A stretch of 64,000 nt of DNA from Bacteroidota bacterium (GCA_024642705.1 JAHEAQ010000004.1:1-64000); one strand, 5' to 3'. Counted from the first letter of the stretch, positions 45,396 through 55,816 are shown. The notes: a model not told the origin generated them from the letters alone. Numbers and translations are program-made.

Positions 45396-46028
45396 ATGCT
45401 TGATGACTTGGTAAATATTTTTGACGATTTCACTAAAAACCAAAGAACTCAAAATTTGGCTCAACTTGGTTTAGAAAATGATTTGACGTTTGCAAAAAGA
45501 GAAGCTTTTGGTATCCAAATTACTTTTCTGAAAGGTTTTAAAATATTTTCTACTAAAGGGAAAAAAAGATTTATCGGAATTTTATCATTGTATCTTGACA
45601 AAATAGGGGCAAATCTTCGCTTTTATGATTATTTGAACACAAAAGATCTTGAGACAAAAACTACCTCAGTTATTGAAATATGTTGCGAAGAAATGGACAC
45701 CGAATATTTCAGAATTTCACCCAAAAATTCATTAAGAAAACTTGCCAAATATTTTAAAATTAGCAGAAATAGAAATACCGTTAACGATGATTTTTTGAAT
45801 CAATACAAAATAACCTTAAAGAATTCGCTCCACCCATTCAAAATTCAAGAAAGTGTACAATTGCTTTTATTGAAAAATCCAGGTTTGACAATTGAAGCCG
45901 AAGGAAATTATTTTTTATTTTATTACAAAAGAAAAGAGATAAAAATCCAAGACATCTTATATACATTTGATGTGGCTGAAGATTTTATTAAGCTGTTATA
46001 TTTAGATTATTCTGAAGATTTTGTTTGA
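45396..46028 (+). CDS. Hypothetical cytoplasmic protein
   Basis: 210 residues, no signal peptide or membrane helix. MLDDLVNIFDDF at the N-terminus and a C-terminal FLFYYKRKEIKIQDILYTF. Basic in the middle (ISRNRNTV). No recognised domain. It is preceded by the long structured intergenic region and followed after 215 bases by the DUF4272 gene on the same strand. The first ATG was chosen because the preceding ATG, 21 bases earlier, is in another frame and hits a stop at once. Confidence 0.65.
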   Translation: MLDDLVNIFDDFTKNQRTQNLAQLGLENDLTFAKREAFGIQITFLKGFKIFSTKGKKRFIGILSLYLDKIGANLRFYDYLNTKDLETKTTSVIEICCEEMDTEYFRISPKNSLRKLAKYFKISRNRNTVNDDFLNQYKITLKNSLHPFKIQESVQLLLLKNPGLTIEAEGNYFLFYYKRKEIKIQDILYTFDVAEDFIKLLYLDYSEDFV

Positions 46029-46243
46029 AATCAATGGTATTTATCTAAATGAGATTAAAAATTGAATTTCACATTTCATCCTTTGAAATTATCAGTATTA
46101 ATATATTCCTTTGACTTCAGCAATTTTCTATTTAGAGTTTAAAACTATGGCTAAAATAACATATTATAAAAAAATCAATTTATAATTATTATTTTGGTCA
46201 TAAATTATCAATTTGATTAATCTGGAAGTAAATATTCTATATC

Positions 46244-47473
46244 ATGCAACATTACTCATGCAATTTATTTTCTCACAATGCAGATTTTGACAAAATTATT
46301 AATGAAACCAAGAAAACATTCCCTACAGCTATTTTTGAATATGGGTTAAAAAATGAATTCAAAATTATTTCTTTAACTATTAAAAGCGGATTCTTAAAAA
46401 AGGATAAAAAACTCAATATTTCTTATAGAGAAAGACTCAATTTATCTTATACTCTAGAGAAGAACGAAGGTCCGTTGACGAGCAATTTAATGGCAATAAA
46501 GGCTTTAGTTGAATCATTTCCCAGCGATAATAGAGTGGTTAAATCTTTATTAATTGATAAAATAAAAACTATAAATTGCGAATTCTCCATTCAAATGGTT
46601 CAGAACAGTATCCCTGAGTTTCAACAGTTGGTTAAATGGTTAGCGAAAGCCATGGAGGCAATTGTTATGGTAGAATCACAAATTATCGTTAGCAAATCTG
46701 ACAGTGTTCATTTTTTAGACGAAAATTTAGATTTGATTATTGATTCAAAGGGGCATAATGAAATATCAGAATTAGAAGTGAAAATTGAACAAAAATATTT
46801 AGACCCAATCAAAAAAGTTGACTTACCTGAGCCTGAGAAAAGAAAACTACATTCAGAATTAAAATTAAAACAGTACAATATCAAAATTAATAAAGAACTA
46901 ATATTTGATGGTCTTAATCAAAACACAAAAATAAGAGGTGTCACAGAGATAGCAGAAAGAATTGTTTCTCTAGCATTAACGAATTTAGTTGCTTTTAATA
47001 ATATTTCTGGAGAACAGGCAATAAAATATGCTTCAAAAAATAATCTTTTTAATTTTTTATCCCCTAATGAAATTGAATTTCTCAACGACCCTTCAGAAAA
47101 AAGGCGACAGCAAGAAACATGGAAGTGTGAATCTATTTGGGTGTTAATGTGGGCTATAAAAGTTGTCGAAGAACTTAAAATGCCAAATGAAATGGCTGAT
47201 CTATCAAAAATACCTTCTTCAAATTATCCAATAGGCTCTGGACTAGATCCGAATATGTTCATTAGGACCATTTCTACTACGCGTACAAAGTCTGAAATAC
47301 TAGATGCTGCAGATTTGTATTATAGGATGAATTGGGCAGTTATCGATGCAAAGGCTAATAGCGAAACCATTGACTCTATAAATCCAGGAATAGTTTATGA
47401 AAGATTATACACACTATATTGGTTAATAAATCATGGAAATGCTTTATGGGATGATGTTGCAGACCAATTTTAA
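46244..47473 (+). CDS. DUF4272 domain protein
   Basis: 409 residues. The C-terminal half (about 230-408) matches DUF4272 in my recollection: RGVTEIAERIVSLALTNLVAF, FLSPNEIEFLND, TWKCESIWVLMWAIKVVEELKMP, DLYYRMNWAVIDA and WLINHGNALWDDV. The N-terminal half (about 1-225) is a separate alpha/beta domain not recognised. No signal peptide or membrane helix. DUF4272 proteins occur in many bacteria, some next to toxin-immunity type loci, but their function is unknown. A bidirectional terminator follows. Confidence 0.75.
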   Translation: MQHYSCNLFSHNADFDKIINETKKTFPTAIFEYGLKNEFKIISLTIKSGFLKKDKKLNISYRERLNLSYTLEKNEGPLTSNLMAIKALVESFPSDNRVVKSLLIDKIKTINCEFSIQMVQNSIPEFQQLVKWLAKAMEAIVMVESQIIVSKSDSVHFLDENLDLIIDSKGHNEISELEVKIEQKYLDPIKKVDLPEPEKRKLHSELKLKQYNIKINKELIFDGLNQNTKIRGVTEIAERIVSLALTNLVAFNNISGEQAIKYASKNNLFNFLSPNEIEFLNDPSEKRRQQETWKCESIWVLMWAIKVVEELKMPNEMADLSKIPSSNYPIGSGLDPNMFIRTISTTRTKSEILDAADLYYRMNWAVIDAKANSETIDSINPGIVYERLYTLYWLINHGNALWDDVADQF

Positions 47474-47557
47474 AATAATACCACAATTTTATTCAAATCT
47501 GAAATCAATCACTATCAATATATAATTTTAATTGACCCGAAGATTTATACAAATAAA

Positions 47558-47581
47558 AAAAGCCCGTAAAAACGGGCTTTT
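47558..47581. terminator. Bidirectional intrinsic terminator
   Basis: AAAAGCCCG and CGGGCTTTT pair perfectly around a six-base TAAAAA loop. It is flanked by A- and T-runs, so it serves the DUF4272 gene (+) and the OmpA lipoprotein gene (-). Confidence 0.9.
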
Positions 47582-47622
47582 ATATTTTTAAAAACAATTA
47601 ATTTTAAATCTATTGATAAGAA

Positions 47623-48555
47623 TTAATTAGTTCCAGAAGACATCATTTGAAAGAACTCATCTAATTTTGGAATAACAATAATTTCTGTTCTTCTATTCAT
47701 AGCTCTACCTTCAGCACTTGAGTTATCAGATTTAGGTAGGTATTCGCCTCTTCCACCAGCAGTCATTCTTGAAGGAGCAACTTTGTATTCATTTTGTAGA
47801 ATTCTAACAACAGAAGTTGCTCTTTCAGCACTAAGCTCCCAGTTATCTTTAAATGTTGCACCATCAATCAATTTCTTGTCATCAGTATGACCTTCAACAA
47901 TAATATCAAAGTTATTGTGATCATTAACAACTTGAGCAACTTTTGATAAAACAGATTTTGCTTCTGAATTAACTGTAGCACTTCCAGATTTGAATAACAA
48001 TTTATCAGAAATAGAGATAAATACTACACCTTTTTTAACGTCAATCTGAATATCGCTATCATTAACATCAGCTAATGATCTTTTTAAATTCATAACTAAT
48101 GCTAAATTTAAAGAATCTTTTCTTTTTGCATCTTTAGAAAGATCTTGGATGTAAGCACTTTGTTGGTTTAATGATTCAAGAGATTTTTGAATACTTTCAG
48201 CCCCTGTTTTGCTGATAATTGACATATCAGACAATCTGTCAAGTAAATTAGTATTTGTTCTCTTGGTATAAGCAAGATCTTCAGAAATCAATTTAATTTT
48301 ATCGTCTTTTGCTTGCAAGTCAGAATTGAATTTTGCTTCTGAAACTTTCATTTGAGCCGTCATGTTTTCAAGCTGCGTGCTTATTTTTGTTTTGTCATCT
48401 TGGCATGCACCCAATTCACCTCTAAGATTGTCGTATTTCATTTCTAAAGCACTTCTTGAGGCTTCAAGGTCAACGAATTTCTTTTTACTTACACACGAGG
48501 TTGCAACGGCAGCAACCATTAATAAGATTGCAAATCTTTGAATCATTTTTGTCAT
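47623..48555 (-). CDS. OmpA family lipoprotein with coiled-coil spacer
   Basis: 310 residues. A lipoprotein leader (ILLMVAAVATSC, Cys at about 21), a long coiled coil (about 30-170) and a C-terminal OmpA/MotB domain (about 195-300) with FDIIVEGHTDDKKL, WELSAERATSVVRIL, GGRGEYLP and NRRTEIIV. It is anchored in the outer membrane by lipid and reaches the peptidoglycan through its coiled coil. Bacteroidota have many such proteins as general envelope linkers. The spacing from the his operon end (225 bases) and its own terminator suggest a single-gene unit. Confidence 0.92.
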   Translation of the reverse strand: MTKMIQRFAILLMVAAVATSCVSKKKFVDLEASRSALEMKYDNLRGELGACQDDKTKISTQLENMTAQMKVSEAKFNSDLQAKDDKIKLISEDLAYTKRTNTNLLDRLSDMSIISKTGAESIQKSLESLNQQSAYIQDLSKDAKRKDSLNLALVMNLKRSLADVNDSDIQIDVKKGVVFISISDKLLFKSGSATVNSEAKSVLSKVAQVVNDHNNFDIIVEGHTDDKKLIDGATFKDNWELSAERATSVVRILQNEYKVAPSRMTAGGRGEYLPKSDNSSAEGRAMNRRTEIIVIPKLDEFFQMMSSGTN

Positions 48556-48780
48556 TTTTGAATTAGTTTAACGTTATTACTTATAAATTTTGGATTTTTC
48601 TACAACGAAATATCAAAATAGAATATTATTGCTTTTTATTCTTCCTTTTAGAAATAAATTTTAACAATAAAAATTCCAAGATAATCCCTTCTTAAAAATT
48701 AAAAATAAGATTTTTAATTTTGTGAGTGCAATTTAAGAAAAATTCTTTTATTACAAATTCCAAATGCATTCTTGTTTTAA

Positions 48781-49380
48781 TTACTTATGTCTTTCTTTTA
48801 GAATATTTATCACATCATTCATTCCAAAGCCCTTGTATTTCAATAGTACCATATAATGAAATAACAAATCTGCAGCTTCATTTAAAAACAAATTATCATT
48901 TTCATCCTTCGCTTCTATTACCAATTCTATAGCTTCTTCTCCCACTTTTTGGGCCACTTTATTAATTCCTTTTGCAAACAAACTTGCAGTGTATGAGGAG
49001 TTTGGATCGGAATTCTTTCTCTCGTGAATTATTTTTTCTAAATAATTAAGAAAATTTTCATCCATATTCTTTTCATTCCAACATGTATCTTGACCAGTAT
49101 GGCAAACAGGTCCATCTGCTTTAACTTTTATAAGGATACTATCTTTATCACAATCTAGAAAAATTTCATTCACGTGCAAAAAATTTCCACTTTCCTCCCC
49201 TTTTGTCCATAATCTATTTTTTGATCTGCTGTAAAAACAAACCAAACCAGTCTCTTGAGTTTTTATAAATGAATCTTCATTCATAAATCCTTGCATCAGT
49301 ACTTTGCTTGTAATCGAATCTTGTATTATCGCAGGAACCAATCCATTCATTTTTGAAAAATTTATTTCAGATATTTCCAT
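48781..49380 (-). CDS. hisIE: Bifunctional phosphoribosyl-AMP cyclohydrolase / phosphoribosyl-ATP pyrophosphatase
   Basis: 199 residues. HisI domain (about 1-105): FYSRSKNRLWTKGEESGN, the metal site DCDKDS and GPVCHTGQDTCW. HisE domain (about 110-199): KVAQKVGEEAIELVIEAKDEN then EAADLLFHYMVLL, the MazG-like helices. Together they do steps 2 and 3 of histidine synthesis. Last gene of the his operon, 12 bases after hisF. Confidence 0.96.
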   Translation of the reverse strand: MEISEINFSKMNGLVPAIIQDSITSKVLMQGFMNEDSFIKTQETGLVCFYSRSKNRLWTKGEESGNFLHVNEIFLDCDKDSILIKVKADGPVCHTGQDTCWNEKNMDENFLNYLEKIIHERKNSDPNSSYTASLFAKGINKVAQKVGEEAIELVIEAKDENDNLFLNEAADLLFHYMVLLKYKGFGMNDVINILKERHK

Positions 49381-49392
49381 TTGTGTTTCATA

Positions 49393-50151
49393 TTAGTTAA
49401 TTCGAATTTCAAAATTTTCACTTTTCAAATAATCTTTTAGTTGTGGGATGCCAATTTCGCCAAAATGAAAAACACTTGCTGCTAATGCACCATCTGCCTT
49501 CCCATGTAAGAAGGTATCTCTAAAATGCTCTTTTGTTCCTGCCCCACCACTTGCAATAAGCGGAACATCAACCAAATTAGAAATTTTAGCCAATGCTTCA
49601 TTTGCAAACCCATTTTTTGTGCCATCATGATCCATTGATGTAAATAGAATTTCTCCAGCACCTCTTTCAACGGATTCTTTAACCCAATCAAACAAGTCAA
49701 TTTCGGTTTGTTTTCTTCCTCCCACCAAATGAACCAGCCATTGCTGATTGATTTGCTTTGCATCAACGGCTAAAACAATGCATTGATTGCCAAATTTTTC
49801 AGAGCAGAGATTTAATAAATTGGGATTTCTGACAGCTGCTGAATTAATACACACTTTATCGGCTCCTGATTGCAATGCTGAGTACGCATCTTCTACAGAT
49901 GTTATCCCTCCTCCTACGGTAAATGGAATATCTATTTGCTTTGCAATTTTTGTGACTAATTCCACTAAAGTTTTCCGCTTATCAACAGTAGCAGTAATAT
50001 CTAAAAACACAAGTTCATCTGCACCTTGGTCTGCATAAATTTTTGCTTGCTCAATAGGATCTCCTGCATCAATTAAATCAATAAAATTAACTCCTTTTAC
50101 TGTGCGCCCATTTTTTATATCTAGGCAAGGTATAATTCTTTTAGTTAACAT
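49393..50151 (-). CDS. hisF: Imidazole glycerol phosphate synthase, cyclase subunit
   Basis: 252 residues, TIM barrel. [23 protein letters not shown] contains the catalytic Asp11; the opposite catalytic aspartate is in VLAVDAKQ (Asp130 equivalent); phosphate-binding loops are VGGGI and ASGGAG. It joins with HisH to make IGP and AICAR from PRFAR and ammonia. Its start overlaps the hisA stop by 11 bases. Positioned seventh in the his operon. Confidence 0.97.
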   Translation of the reverse strand: MLTKRIIPCLDIKNGRTVKGVNFIDLIDAGDPIEQAKIYADQGADELVFLDITATVDKRKTLVELVTKIAKQIDIPFTVGGGITSVEDAYSALQSGADKVCINSAAVRNPNLLNLCSEKFGNQCIVLAVDAKQINQQWLVHLVGGRKQTEIDLFDWVKESVERGAGEILFTSMDHDGTKNGFANEALAKISNLVDVPLIASGGAGTKEHFRDTFLHGKADGALAASVFHFGEIGIPQLKDYLKSENFEIRIN

Positions 50152-50860
50152 ATGGTAAAAGTTGTTTCAAGCTAATTCTCCCTTCATAAATAGCTTTTCC
50201 AATTATTACACCGTTTAATCCAGCATCTTTCAATATGGCTATTTCTTCAATATCCGCTACACCTCCACTTGCAATGAGTTTTAACTTTGGAAAATCTGAA
50301 AGTATAGCTTTGTATAAATTAATTGAACTTCCAGTTAACATGCCATCCTTTTCAATATCAGTGCAAACATAATATTCAATTCCCCGTTGAATATAGTTTT
50401 GTATGTAATCAAAAATATGTATTTCAGAAGATTCTTGCCATCCATTCACTACAATTTTCATTTGAAGCACATCAGGACTTAGTATTATTTTTTTTGTATC
50501 AAATGTTTCTAGAAAACTATACATCAATTCAGGATTTTGAATCGAAAGACTTCCAATATTTATTTGATCAGCACCAGAATTGAACAAAGATTCAATATCT
50601 TTTAAGTTTCTTATTCCACCACCGTAATCCACTATCAAATTTGTATTTGTTTTGATATCTTCAAGAATCTTTTGATTTTTTACTGCTCCAATCTTTGCAC
50701 CGTCAAGATCTACAAGATGCAAATATTCAATACCTGAATCTTCGAACATTTTTGCAACTTCTAATGGATGATCTGCATAAATCTTCTTTTTTGCGAAATT
50801 ACCTTTTTCTAATCTAACCGCTTTGCCATCTATAACATCAATTGCAGGTATTATTCTCAT
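50141..50860 (-). CDS. hisA: 1-(5-phosphoribosyl)-5-[(5-phosphoribosylamino)methylideneamino]imidazole-4-carboxamide isomerase
   Basis: 239 residues from the ATG at 50860, which starts [20 protein letters not shown], the canonical HisA N-terminus with catalytic Asp8. A longer reading from 50926 adds 22 residues lying inside hisH and is not used. The second catalytic aspartate is in [11 protein letters not shown]. The enzyme is the Amadori-type isomerase before HisHF. Its ATG overlaps the hisH stop (ATGA). Confidence 0.96.
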   Translation of the reverse strand: MRIIPAIDVIDGKAVRLEKGNFAKKKIYADHPLEVAKMFEDSGIEYLHLVDLDGAKIGAVKNQKILEDIKTNTNLIVDYGGGIRNLKDIESLFNSGADQINIGSLSIQNPELMYSFLETFDTKKIILSPDVLQMKIVVNGWQESSEIHIFDYIQNYIQRGIEYYVCTDIEKDGMLTGSSINLYKAILSDFPKLKLIASGGVADIEEIAILKDAGLNGVIIGKAIYEGRISLKQLLPYVN

Positions 50861-51441
50861 AGTTTTAAAAAATTTTCTAATAGTTTGGATCCATTTTTGG
50901 AACTTTTCTCGGGATGAAATTGACAACCAAAAAAATTATCCCTTTCCATTATTGCACTAAAAGTTAATCCATAATCACAACTACCAATCGAAAATTTATT
51001 TTCTGGCACATAATAACTATGAACAAAATAGAAAGAGGCAAAATCTTCAATACCATCAAGCAATTTTGATTCTTTTTTCTTTACATAATTCCATCCCATA
51101 TGAGGAACTTTTTCGTCCACTTTAAACAATTTGACATCCTCCTTAAATATTCCAAGACATTTGGTATTTCTTTCTTCCGAAAAGTTGCACATCAATTGCA
51201 TACCCATACAAATTCCCAAGCAGTCTTGGGTTACATGTGGAATTATTTTGTCTAGCCCTACCCTAATTATTTCTTCCATTGCACTTCTGGCTTCACCGAC
51301 ACCTGGAAAAATTAATTTGTCGGCACTATTTATTATTTCCGGTTTGTCACTAAGTATTGCATTAACACCTAATCGTTCTAATGCGAATTTCACAGATTGC
51401 ACATTTCCTGCACCATAATCAATAATTACAACTTTCGACAT
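50857..51441 (-). CDS. hisH: Imidazole glycerol phosphate synthase, glutamine amidotransferase subunit
   Basis: 194 residues. Class I amidotransferase triad: cysteine in CLGICMGMQL, and histidine with glutamate in CQFHPEKSS. It makes ammonia from glutamine and channels it to HisF. VIIDYGAGNVQSVKFAL is the usual N-terminus. Its ATG shares one base with the hisB stop. Confidence 0.97.
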   Translation of the reverse strand: MSKVVIIDYGAGNVQSVKFALERLGVNAILSDKPEIINSADKLIFPGVGEARSAMEEIIRVGLDKIIPHVTQDCLGICMGMQLMCNFSEERNTKCLGIFKEDVKLFKVDEKVPHMGWNYVKKKESKLLDGIEDFASFYFVHSYYVPENKFSIGSCDYGLTFSAIMERDNFFGCQFHPEKSSKNGSKLLENFLKL

Positions 51442-52541
51442 TATAAAATTCCTTTTGTGCTAGGCAATACCATATATTCAGGGTCCCTTTTAACTGCTTT
51501 TCTTATTGCTCGCGCAAATGCTTTAAAGATGGATTCAATTTTATGGTGTTCATTTTCCCCTTCTGCTTTTATATTAAGGTTACACTGAGCAGAATCTGTG
51601 TAGGATTTGAAAAAATGAAAAAACATTTCCGTAGGCATATCACCAACCTTTTCTCTTTTGAATTCTGCATCCCAAACAATCCATGGCCGTCCTCCAAAAT
51701 CAATGGCGACCTGAGCTAAGCAATCGTCCATGGGCAGCATATAACCGTATCTTTCTATACCAATTTTATTTCCCATAGCCTTTTTAAAGGCTTCCCCTAA
51801 AGCTAATCCTGTATCCTCAATTGTATGATGTTCATCCACTTTTAAATCTCCCTTAACTTCAATTTCTAAATCTATTCCTCCATGTTTGGATATCTGATCG
51901 AGCATATGATCAAAAAAACCAAGTCCAGTATTTACTTTGCTTTTTCCTGAACCTTCGAGGTTAATTGTGATTTTAATTTCTGTTTCTTTGGTATTCCTTT
52001 CATGAACAACAATTCGATCATTTAACAACAAAAAATTATAAATTTCTTTCCAAGAATTTAATTGATAATATTCTGAATTTTCAACTTTTATTTCAGAATT
52101 GATCAAAATTCCTCTCGCTCCTAAATTAGTTGCTAATTTCATATCACTTAGTCGATCACCAATTACAAAAGAATGTCTCAGATCATATTGACCATCCATA
52201 TATTTATGAAGCATTCCAGTTCCAGGTTTACGAGTTTCTTTATTTTCATGTTCGAAAGTTCGATCTATATAAATGTCTTCAAACTGAACACCCTCATTTT
52301 GCAAAGCCTTCAATATTTTATTATGAGCAGGCCAAAAATTTTCTTCTGGAAATGAATCAGTGCCTAGACCATCTTGATTAGTTACCATTACCAATTCATA
52401 ATCTAATTGTTCCACAATTAATGGCAAAAATCTTAATACTCCAGGAAATAATTCCAACTTTTCCAAAGTATCCAGTTGATAATCTAACGGAGGTTCAATT
52501 GCCAAAACCCCATCCCTATCTATAAACAATACTTTTTTCAT
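51441..52541 (-). CDS. hisB: Bifunctional histidinol-phosphatase / imidazoleglycerol-phosphate dehydratase
   Basis: 366 residues, fused form. The N-terminal HAD phosphatase (about 1-165) has [11 protein letters not shown] with the nucleophile aspartate, [12 protein letters not shown] and RKPGTGML. The C-terminal IGPD (about 175-366) has [34 protein letters not shown] and [13 protein letters not shown] with the Mn-binding histidines. It catalyses steps 6 and 8. The fusion is known from Enterobacteria and Bacteroidota. Four bases separate it from hisC. Confidence 0.97.
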   Translation of the reverse strand: MKKVLFIDRDGVLAIEPPLDYQLDTLEKLELFPGVLRFLPLIVEQLDYELVMVTNQDGLGTDSFPEENFWPAHNKILKALQNEGVQFEDIYIDRTFEHENKETRKPGTGMLHKYMDGQYDLRHSFVIGDRLSDMKLATNLGARGILINSEIKVENSEYYQLNSWKEIYNFLLLNDRIVVHERNTKETEIKITINLEGSGKSKVNTGLGFFDHMLDQISKHGGIDLEIEVKGDLKVDEHHTIEDTGLALGEAFKKAMGNKIGIERYGYMLPMDDCLAQVAIDFGGRPWIVWDAEFKREKVGDMPTEMFFHFFKSYTDSAQCNLNIKAEGENEHHKIESIFKAFARAIRKAVKRDPEYMVLPSTKGIL

Positions 52542-52545
52542 AATT

Positions 52546-53580
52546 TTATGATAAAGTTTCCAATGTTTTAATAATTCTAATATTTTCTTCCGGTGTACCG
52601 ACCGTTATTCTTAAGCAGTTTTTGCAACCTATTTCATTTGTTCTGTTTCTAACTACAATTCCTTCCTCCAATAATTTGGCATAACTTTCATTTGCATTAT
52701 CAAATTCTGCTAGAATAAAATTGGCATCACTTTGGTGGATCTTTTTTATTATTGGAAGCAACGAAAGCTGATCAACCAATAACTTTCTCTCAGAAATAAT
52801 CAATTTTTTATTTTTTTTAAAAGTTTTGGTGTCTTGCAATTTCTCTAAAGCTGCTTCCTGAGTCAATACATTAATATTATATGGAGGTTTAATTTTATTA
52901 AGTTGACCAATCGTATAGGCATTGCTAAAGGCCATTCCCAATCGCAAACCAGCCATTCCCCAAGCTTTTGAAAATGTTTGAATTACAATCAAATTTGGAT
53001 ATGTTTGAATAAGTTTTATATAACTTTCTTCATTTGTGAAATCAATATATGCCTCATCAATTACCACTATACCAGGAAAAGTTTCCAAAAGTTTGATCAC
53101 ATCTTTTCTGTTGAGGACATTTCCTACTGGATTGTTTGGCGAACAAAGAAAAAGAATTTTAGAATTTCTATTATATCGCTTTAAAATTGACTCTACAACC
53201 AACTGGAAATTAGAATCTAATGGCACTTCAGTTATAAAAATATTATTAATGGCTGCCAAAACTTTATACATTCCATAAGTCGGTGGAGTAATTATCAGCT
53301 CATCTGTTCCTGGAACGCAGAATAATCTAATAATTAAATCTAACACTTCATCTGAACCATTGCCTAAAAATATAGAATCGACTGGAATAGATTTTATGAG
53401 TGATATTTGATCTTTTAGTTTACGCTGAAGAGGATCAGGATATCTGTTGATCTTATTGTCAAATGGATTTTCATTAGCATCAATAAAGACTTCTGCTTTT
53501 CCCTTAAAATCGTCCCTTGCCGACGAATATGGTTTCAATGTTAATAAATCAGGTCTTATTAAACGTTCAACTTCTTTCAT
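52546..53580 (-). CDS. hisC: Histidinol-phosphate aminotransferase
   Basis: 344 residues, fold-type I PLP aminotransferase. DANENPFDN for substrate, [33 protein letters not shown] and the PLP lysine in [25 protein letters not shown] near the C-terminus holds the carboxylate-binding arginine. It forms histidinol phosphate from imidazole acetol phosphate. It lies between hisD (4 bases upstream) and hisB. Confidence 0.97.
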   Translation of the reverse strand: MKEVERLIRPDLLTLKPYSSARDDFKGKAEVFIDANENPFDNKINRYPDPLQRKLKDQISLIKSIPVDSIFLGNGSDEVLDLIIRLFCVPGTDELIITPPTYGMYKVLAAINNIFITEVPLDSNFQLVVESILKRYNRNSKILFLCSPNNPVGNVLNRKDVIKLLETFPGIVVIDEAYIDFTNEESYIKLIQTYPNLIVIQTFSKAWGMAGLRLGMAFSNAYTIGQLNKIKPPYNINVLTQEAALEKLQDTKTFKKNKKLIISERKLLVDQLSLLPIIKKIHQSDANFILAEFDNANESYAKLLEEGIVVRNRTNEIGCKNCLRITVGTPEENIRIIKTLETLS

Positions 53581-53584
53581 GTAG

Positions 53585-54874
53585 TTAATTTATGTCCCTC
53601 AATCTTAAAGAAACAGCATTTTTATGAGCAAAAAGTCCTTCAGCTTCAGCCAATTTTTCAATGGTTGGTCCAAGAATATTCAAACCAGATTTTGAAATTT
53701 CTTGAAAAGTAATTTTTTTTATAAAAGAGTCCAAATTAACTCCACTATAGGTTTTTGCGTAACCAGCTGTCGGCAAAGTATGATTGGTTCCTGAAGCATA
53801 ATCTCCAGCACTTTCAGGGCAAAAATTTCCCAAAAACACAGAACCAGCGTTATTTATTTGACTAATATAAGGTTCAAAATTGCGGTCAGCAATAATAAGA
53901 TGTTCAGGAGCATATGTATTCGAAAACTCAATCATCTTTGATTTTTCTGCAAAATATATGAATTTTGAATGGATTAGAGCGGCTTTTGCTATTTCTTTCC
54001 GTGGTAATTTATTAAGCTGTACTGTGATCTCTTCAATAATTTTTTTCAACATAGATTCTGAGGTTGAAAGGCAAACTACTTGTGAATCTATTCCATGCTC
54101 AGCTTGCGAAAGCAAATCAGCAGCTGCATAAGCTGGAATGGTATTATCTGAACAAATCACCAATAATTCAGATGGTCCTGCGGGCATATCAATGGCCGTA
54201 CCATAGGTCAAAGCTAATTGCTTTGCAGATGTAACATATTGATTTCCAGGGCCAAATATTTTTTGAACTTTAGGAATGGTTTTAGTGCCTAGAGACATCG
54301 CTGCAATTGCTTGGGCTCCTCCAATGGTATAGATTTTGGTGATTCCAGAAATTTTAGCGGCATACACAATTGCCGGATGAATTGTTCCATCTTTGAAAGG
54401 CGGAGTACATAATATAATTTCTTTACAACCAGCTAATTTTGCAGGTATTCCAAGCATTAAGACTGTTGAAAAAAGAGGAGCTGTGCCACCAGGGATATAT
54501 AAACCAACCGTTTCGATTGCACGATGCTCCTGCCAACATACCACTCCTTGAGATGTTTCTATTTTATTAATCTTAAGTTTTTGAGAATCATGAAATTTTT
54601 CAATATTATTTTTAGCAATTAAAATGGCATTTTTTAACTCTATATCAATCAGGTTTTCAGCATTATTAATAAAATTAGAGTTTAATTCGAAACTTTCTAG
54701 ATTGACTTTATCGAAAGCCAATGTAAATTTTCTTAAGGCTTCATCACCAACATTTGAAACATCATTAAAAATACTTTTTATTGTTTTTTCAAGATTAGAA
54801 TAATCTAAAGATGGTCTTTCTACCAATTGTTTCCAAATGCTTTTATCAGGATTATTTATAATTGCAATCTCCAT
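53585..54874 (-). CDS. hisD: Histidinol dehydrogenase
   Basis: 429 residues. Zinc and catalytic motifs: GPGNQYVTSAKQLA, AGPSELLVICSD, SQAEHGIDSQ with zinc-binding Gln/His, and YAPEHLII with the Glu-His pair; AGDYASGTNHTLPT is present. It oxidises histidinol to histidine with two NAD+. Full length. It starts directly after hisG (the two ORFs abut), showing tight coupling. Confidence 0.97.
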   Translation of the reverse strand: MEIAIINNPDKSIWKQLVERPSLDYSNLEKTIKSIFNDVSNVGDEALRKFTLAFDKVNLESFELNSNFINNAENLIDIELKNAILIAKNNIEKFHDSQKLKINKIETSQGVVCWQEHRAIETVGLYIPGGTAPLFSTVLMLGIPAKLAGCKEIILCTPPFKDGTIHPAIVYAAKISGITKIYTIGGAQAIAAMSLGTKTIPKVQKIFGPGNQYVTSAKQLALTYGTAIDMPAGPSELLVICSDNTIPAYAAADLLSQAEHGIDSQVVCLSTSESMLKKIIEEITVQLNKLPRKEIAKAALIHSKFIYFAEKSKMIEFSNTYAPEHLIIADRNFEPYISQINNAGSVFLGNFCPESAGDYASGTNHTLPTAGYAKTYSGVNLDSFIKKITFQEISKSGLNILGPTIEKLAEAEGLFAHKNAVSLRLRDIN

Positions 54875-55735
54875 CTATATCACAATTTTTTCAATTGGAA
54901 CAATTAAAATACCTTCAGCACCAGCTTCTTTCAATTGATCAATAACATCCCAAAATTTATTTTCATCAATTACTGAATGAATAGAACTCCAACCTTCAAT
55001 AGCCAATGGCAATACAGTTGGTGATTTTAAAACTGGCAAAATCTGACTTATTACACCAATTTTATCATTAGGGGCATTTAACAAAATGTATTTTGATTTT
55101 CTAGCGCGTAGAATAGTTCTAATTCTAAACATGACTTGATCAATAATTGCTTCTTTCGCTTTAGACAAATTTTTATTTTTTATCACAACAGCTTGGGAGG
55201 TTAACAAAACGTCCTTTTCTACCAAACCATTTTTAAATAAAGTACTCCCTGAACTTACCAAATCGCAAATTGCATCAGATAGTCCTATGTTAGGAGCAAT
55301 TTCTACAGACCCTGAAATAACATGAATTTCTGCTTCTACATTATGTTCTTTTAGATACTTTTTAAGCGTGTGAGGATACGAAGTAGCAATTTTCTTATTC
55401 TGCAAATCTTTAATACTTCTATATTCCATACCTTTAGGTACAGCAATTGATAATCTGCATTTAGAAAAATTAAGTTCTTCAATTATCTCTACATCGGATT
55501 CTTTTTCAATTAATAGATTACTCCCAACAATTCCGATGTCTGCTACCCCATCCACCACATATTGAGGGATGTCAGAATTTCTTAAGTACAATACATCTAA
55601 TGGAAAATTATGAGAACTTGCTTTCAATTGATCTTTGCCGTTATTGATATAAATTCCTCCAGCTTTCAGCAATTCAAGAGAACCATCGAATAATCGACCT
55701 GCTTTCTGAACCGCAACATTTAATCTTTCTTTCAT
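54875..55735 (-). CDS. hisG: ATP phosphoribosyltransferase, long form
   Basis: 286 residues, the long HisG with a C-terminal regulatory ACT-like domain (about 210-286, ending EGILIVPIEKIVI), so feedback inhibition by histidine is expected and HisZ is not needed. Catalytic domain: NVAVQKAGRLFDGSLELLKAG, GVADIGIVGSNLL and the PRPP loop in DLVSSGSTL. First committed step of histidine biosynthesis. First structural gene of the operon, preceded by the leader/attenuator region. Confidence 0.97.
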   Translation of the reverse strand: MKERLNVAVQKAGRLFDGSLELLKAGGIYINNGKDQLKASSHNFPLDVLYLRNSDIPQYVVDGVADIGIVGSNLLIEKESDVEIIEELNFSKCRLSIAVPKGMEYRSIKDLQNKKIATSYPHTLKKYLKEHNVEAEIHVISGSVEIAPNIGLSDAICDLVSSGSTLFKNGLVEKDVLLTSQAVVIKNKNLSKAKEAIIDQVMFRIRTILRARKSKYILLNAPNDKIGVISQILPVLKSPTVLPLAIEGWSSIHSVIDENKFWDVIDQLKEAGAEGILIVPIEKIVI

Positions 55736-55750
55736 TTCAATTTAGTTATT

Positions 55751-55784
55751 AAAAAAAAATCCTACCTGTTAACAGGTAGGATTT
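55751..55784 (-). terminator. Attenuator terminator in the his leader
   Basis: AAATCCTACCTGTT (55757-55770) and AACAGGTAGGATTT (55771-55784) are exact complements, a 28-base perfect palindrome that folds into a stem with a TTAA loop. On the minus strand it is directly followed by nine T (55759-55751 as A on the plus strand). It lies 16 bases before hisG and after the leader peptide stop, where a his attenuator should be. Confidence 0.93.
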
Positions 55785-55816
55785 GATATTTTTTGGTTCA
55801 TACATATGACATCACT

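Noticed and set aside
45255-45464. 69-codon minus-strand ORF in the gap above the orphan terminator
   Set aside because: Tempting as the gene served by the terminator, but its composition is low-complexity AT-type, it overlaps the start of the plus-strand gene and it ends 0.3 kb before the terminator.
41756-47473. Reading the patatin, amidohydrolase and DUF4272 region as an anti-phage defence system
   Set aside because: No cyclase, helicase, nuclease, TIR or other sensor gene is near, no mobile-element marks are seen, and the genes are in two divergent units. Kept only as a place for follow-up.
48715-48722. TAATTTTG promoter-like element on the plus strand
   Set aside because: It faces the 3' end of hisIE with no plus-strand gene downstream; single TAnnTTTG matches are common by chance in such AT-rich sequence.
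50861-50926. Extended start of HisA inside hisH
   Set aside because: Canonical HisA begins [10 protein letters not shown]; the ATGA overlap at 50857-50860 is the usual coupling.
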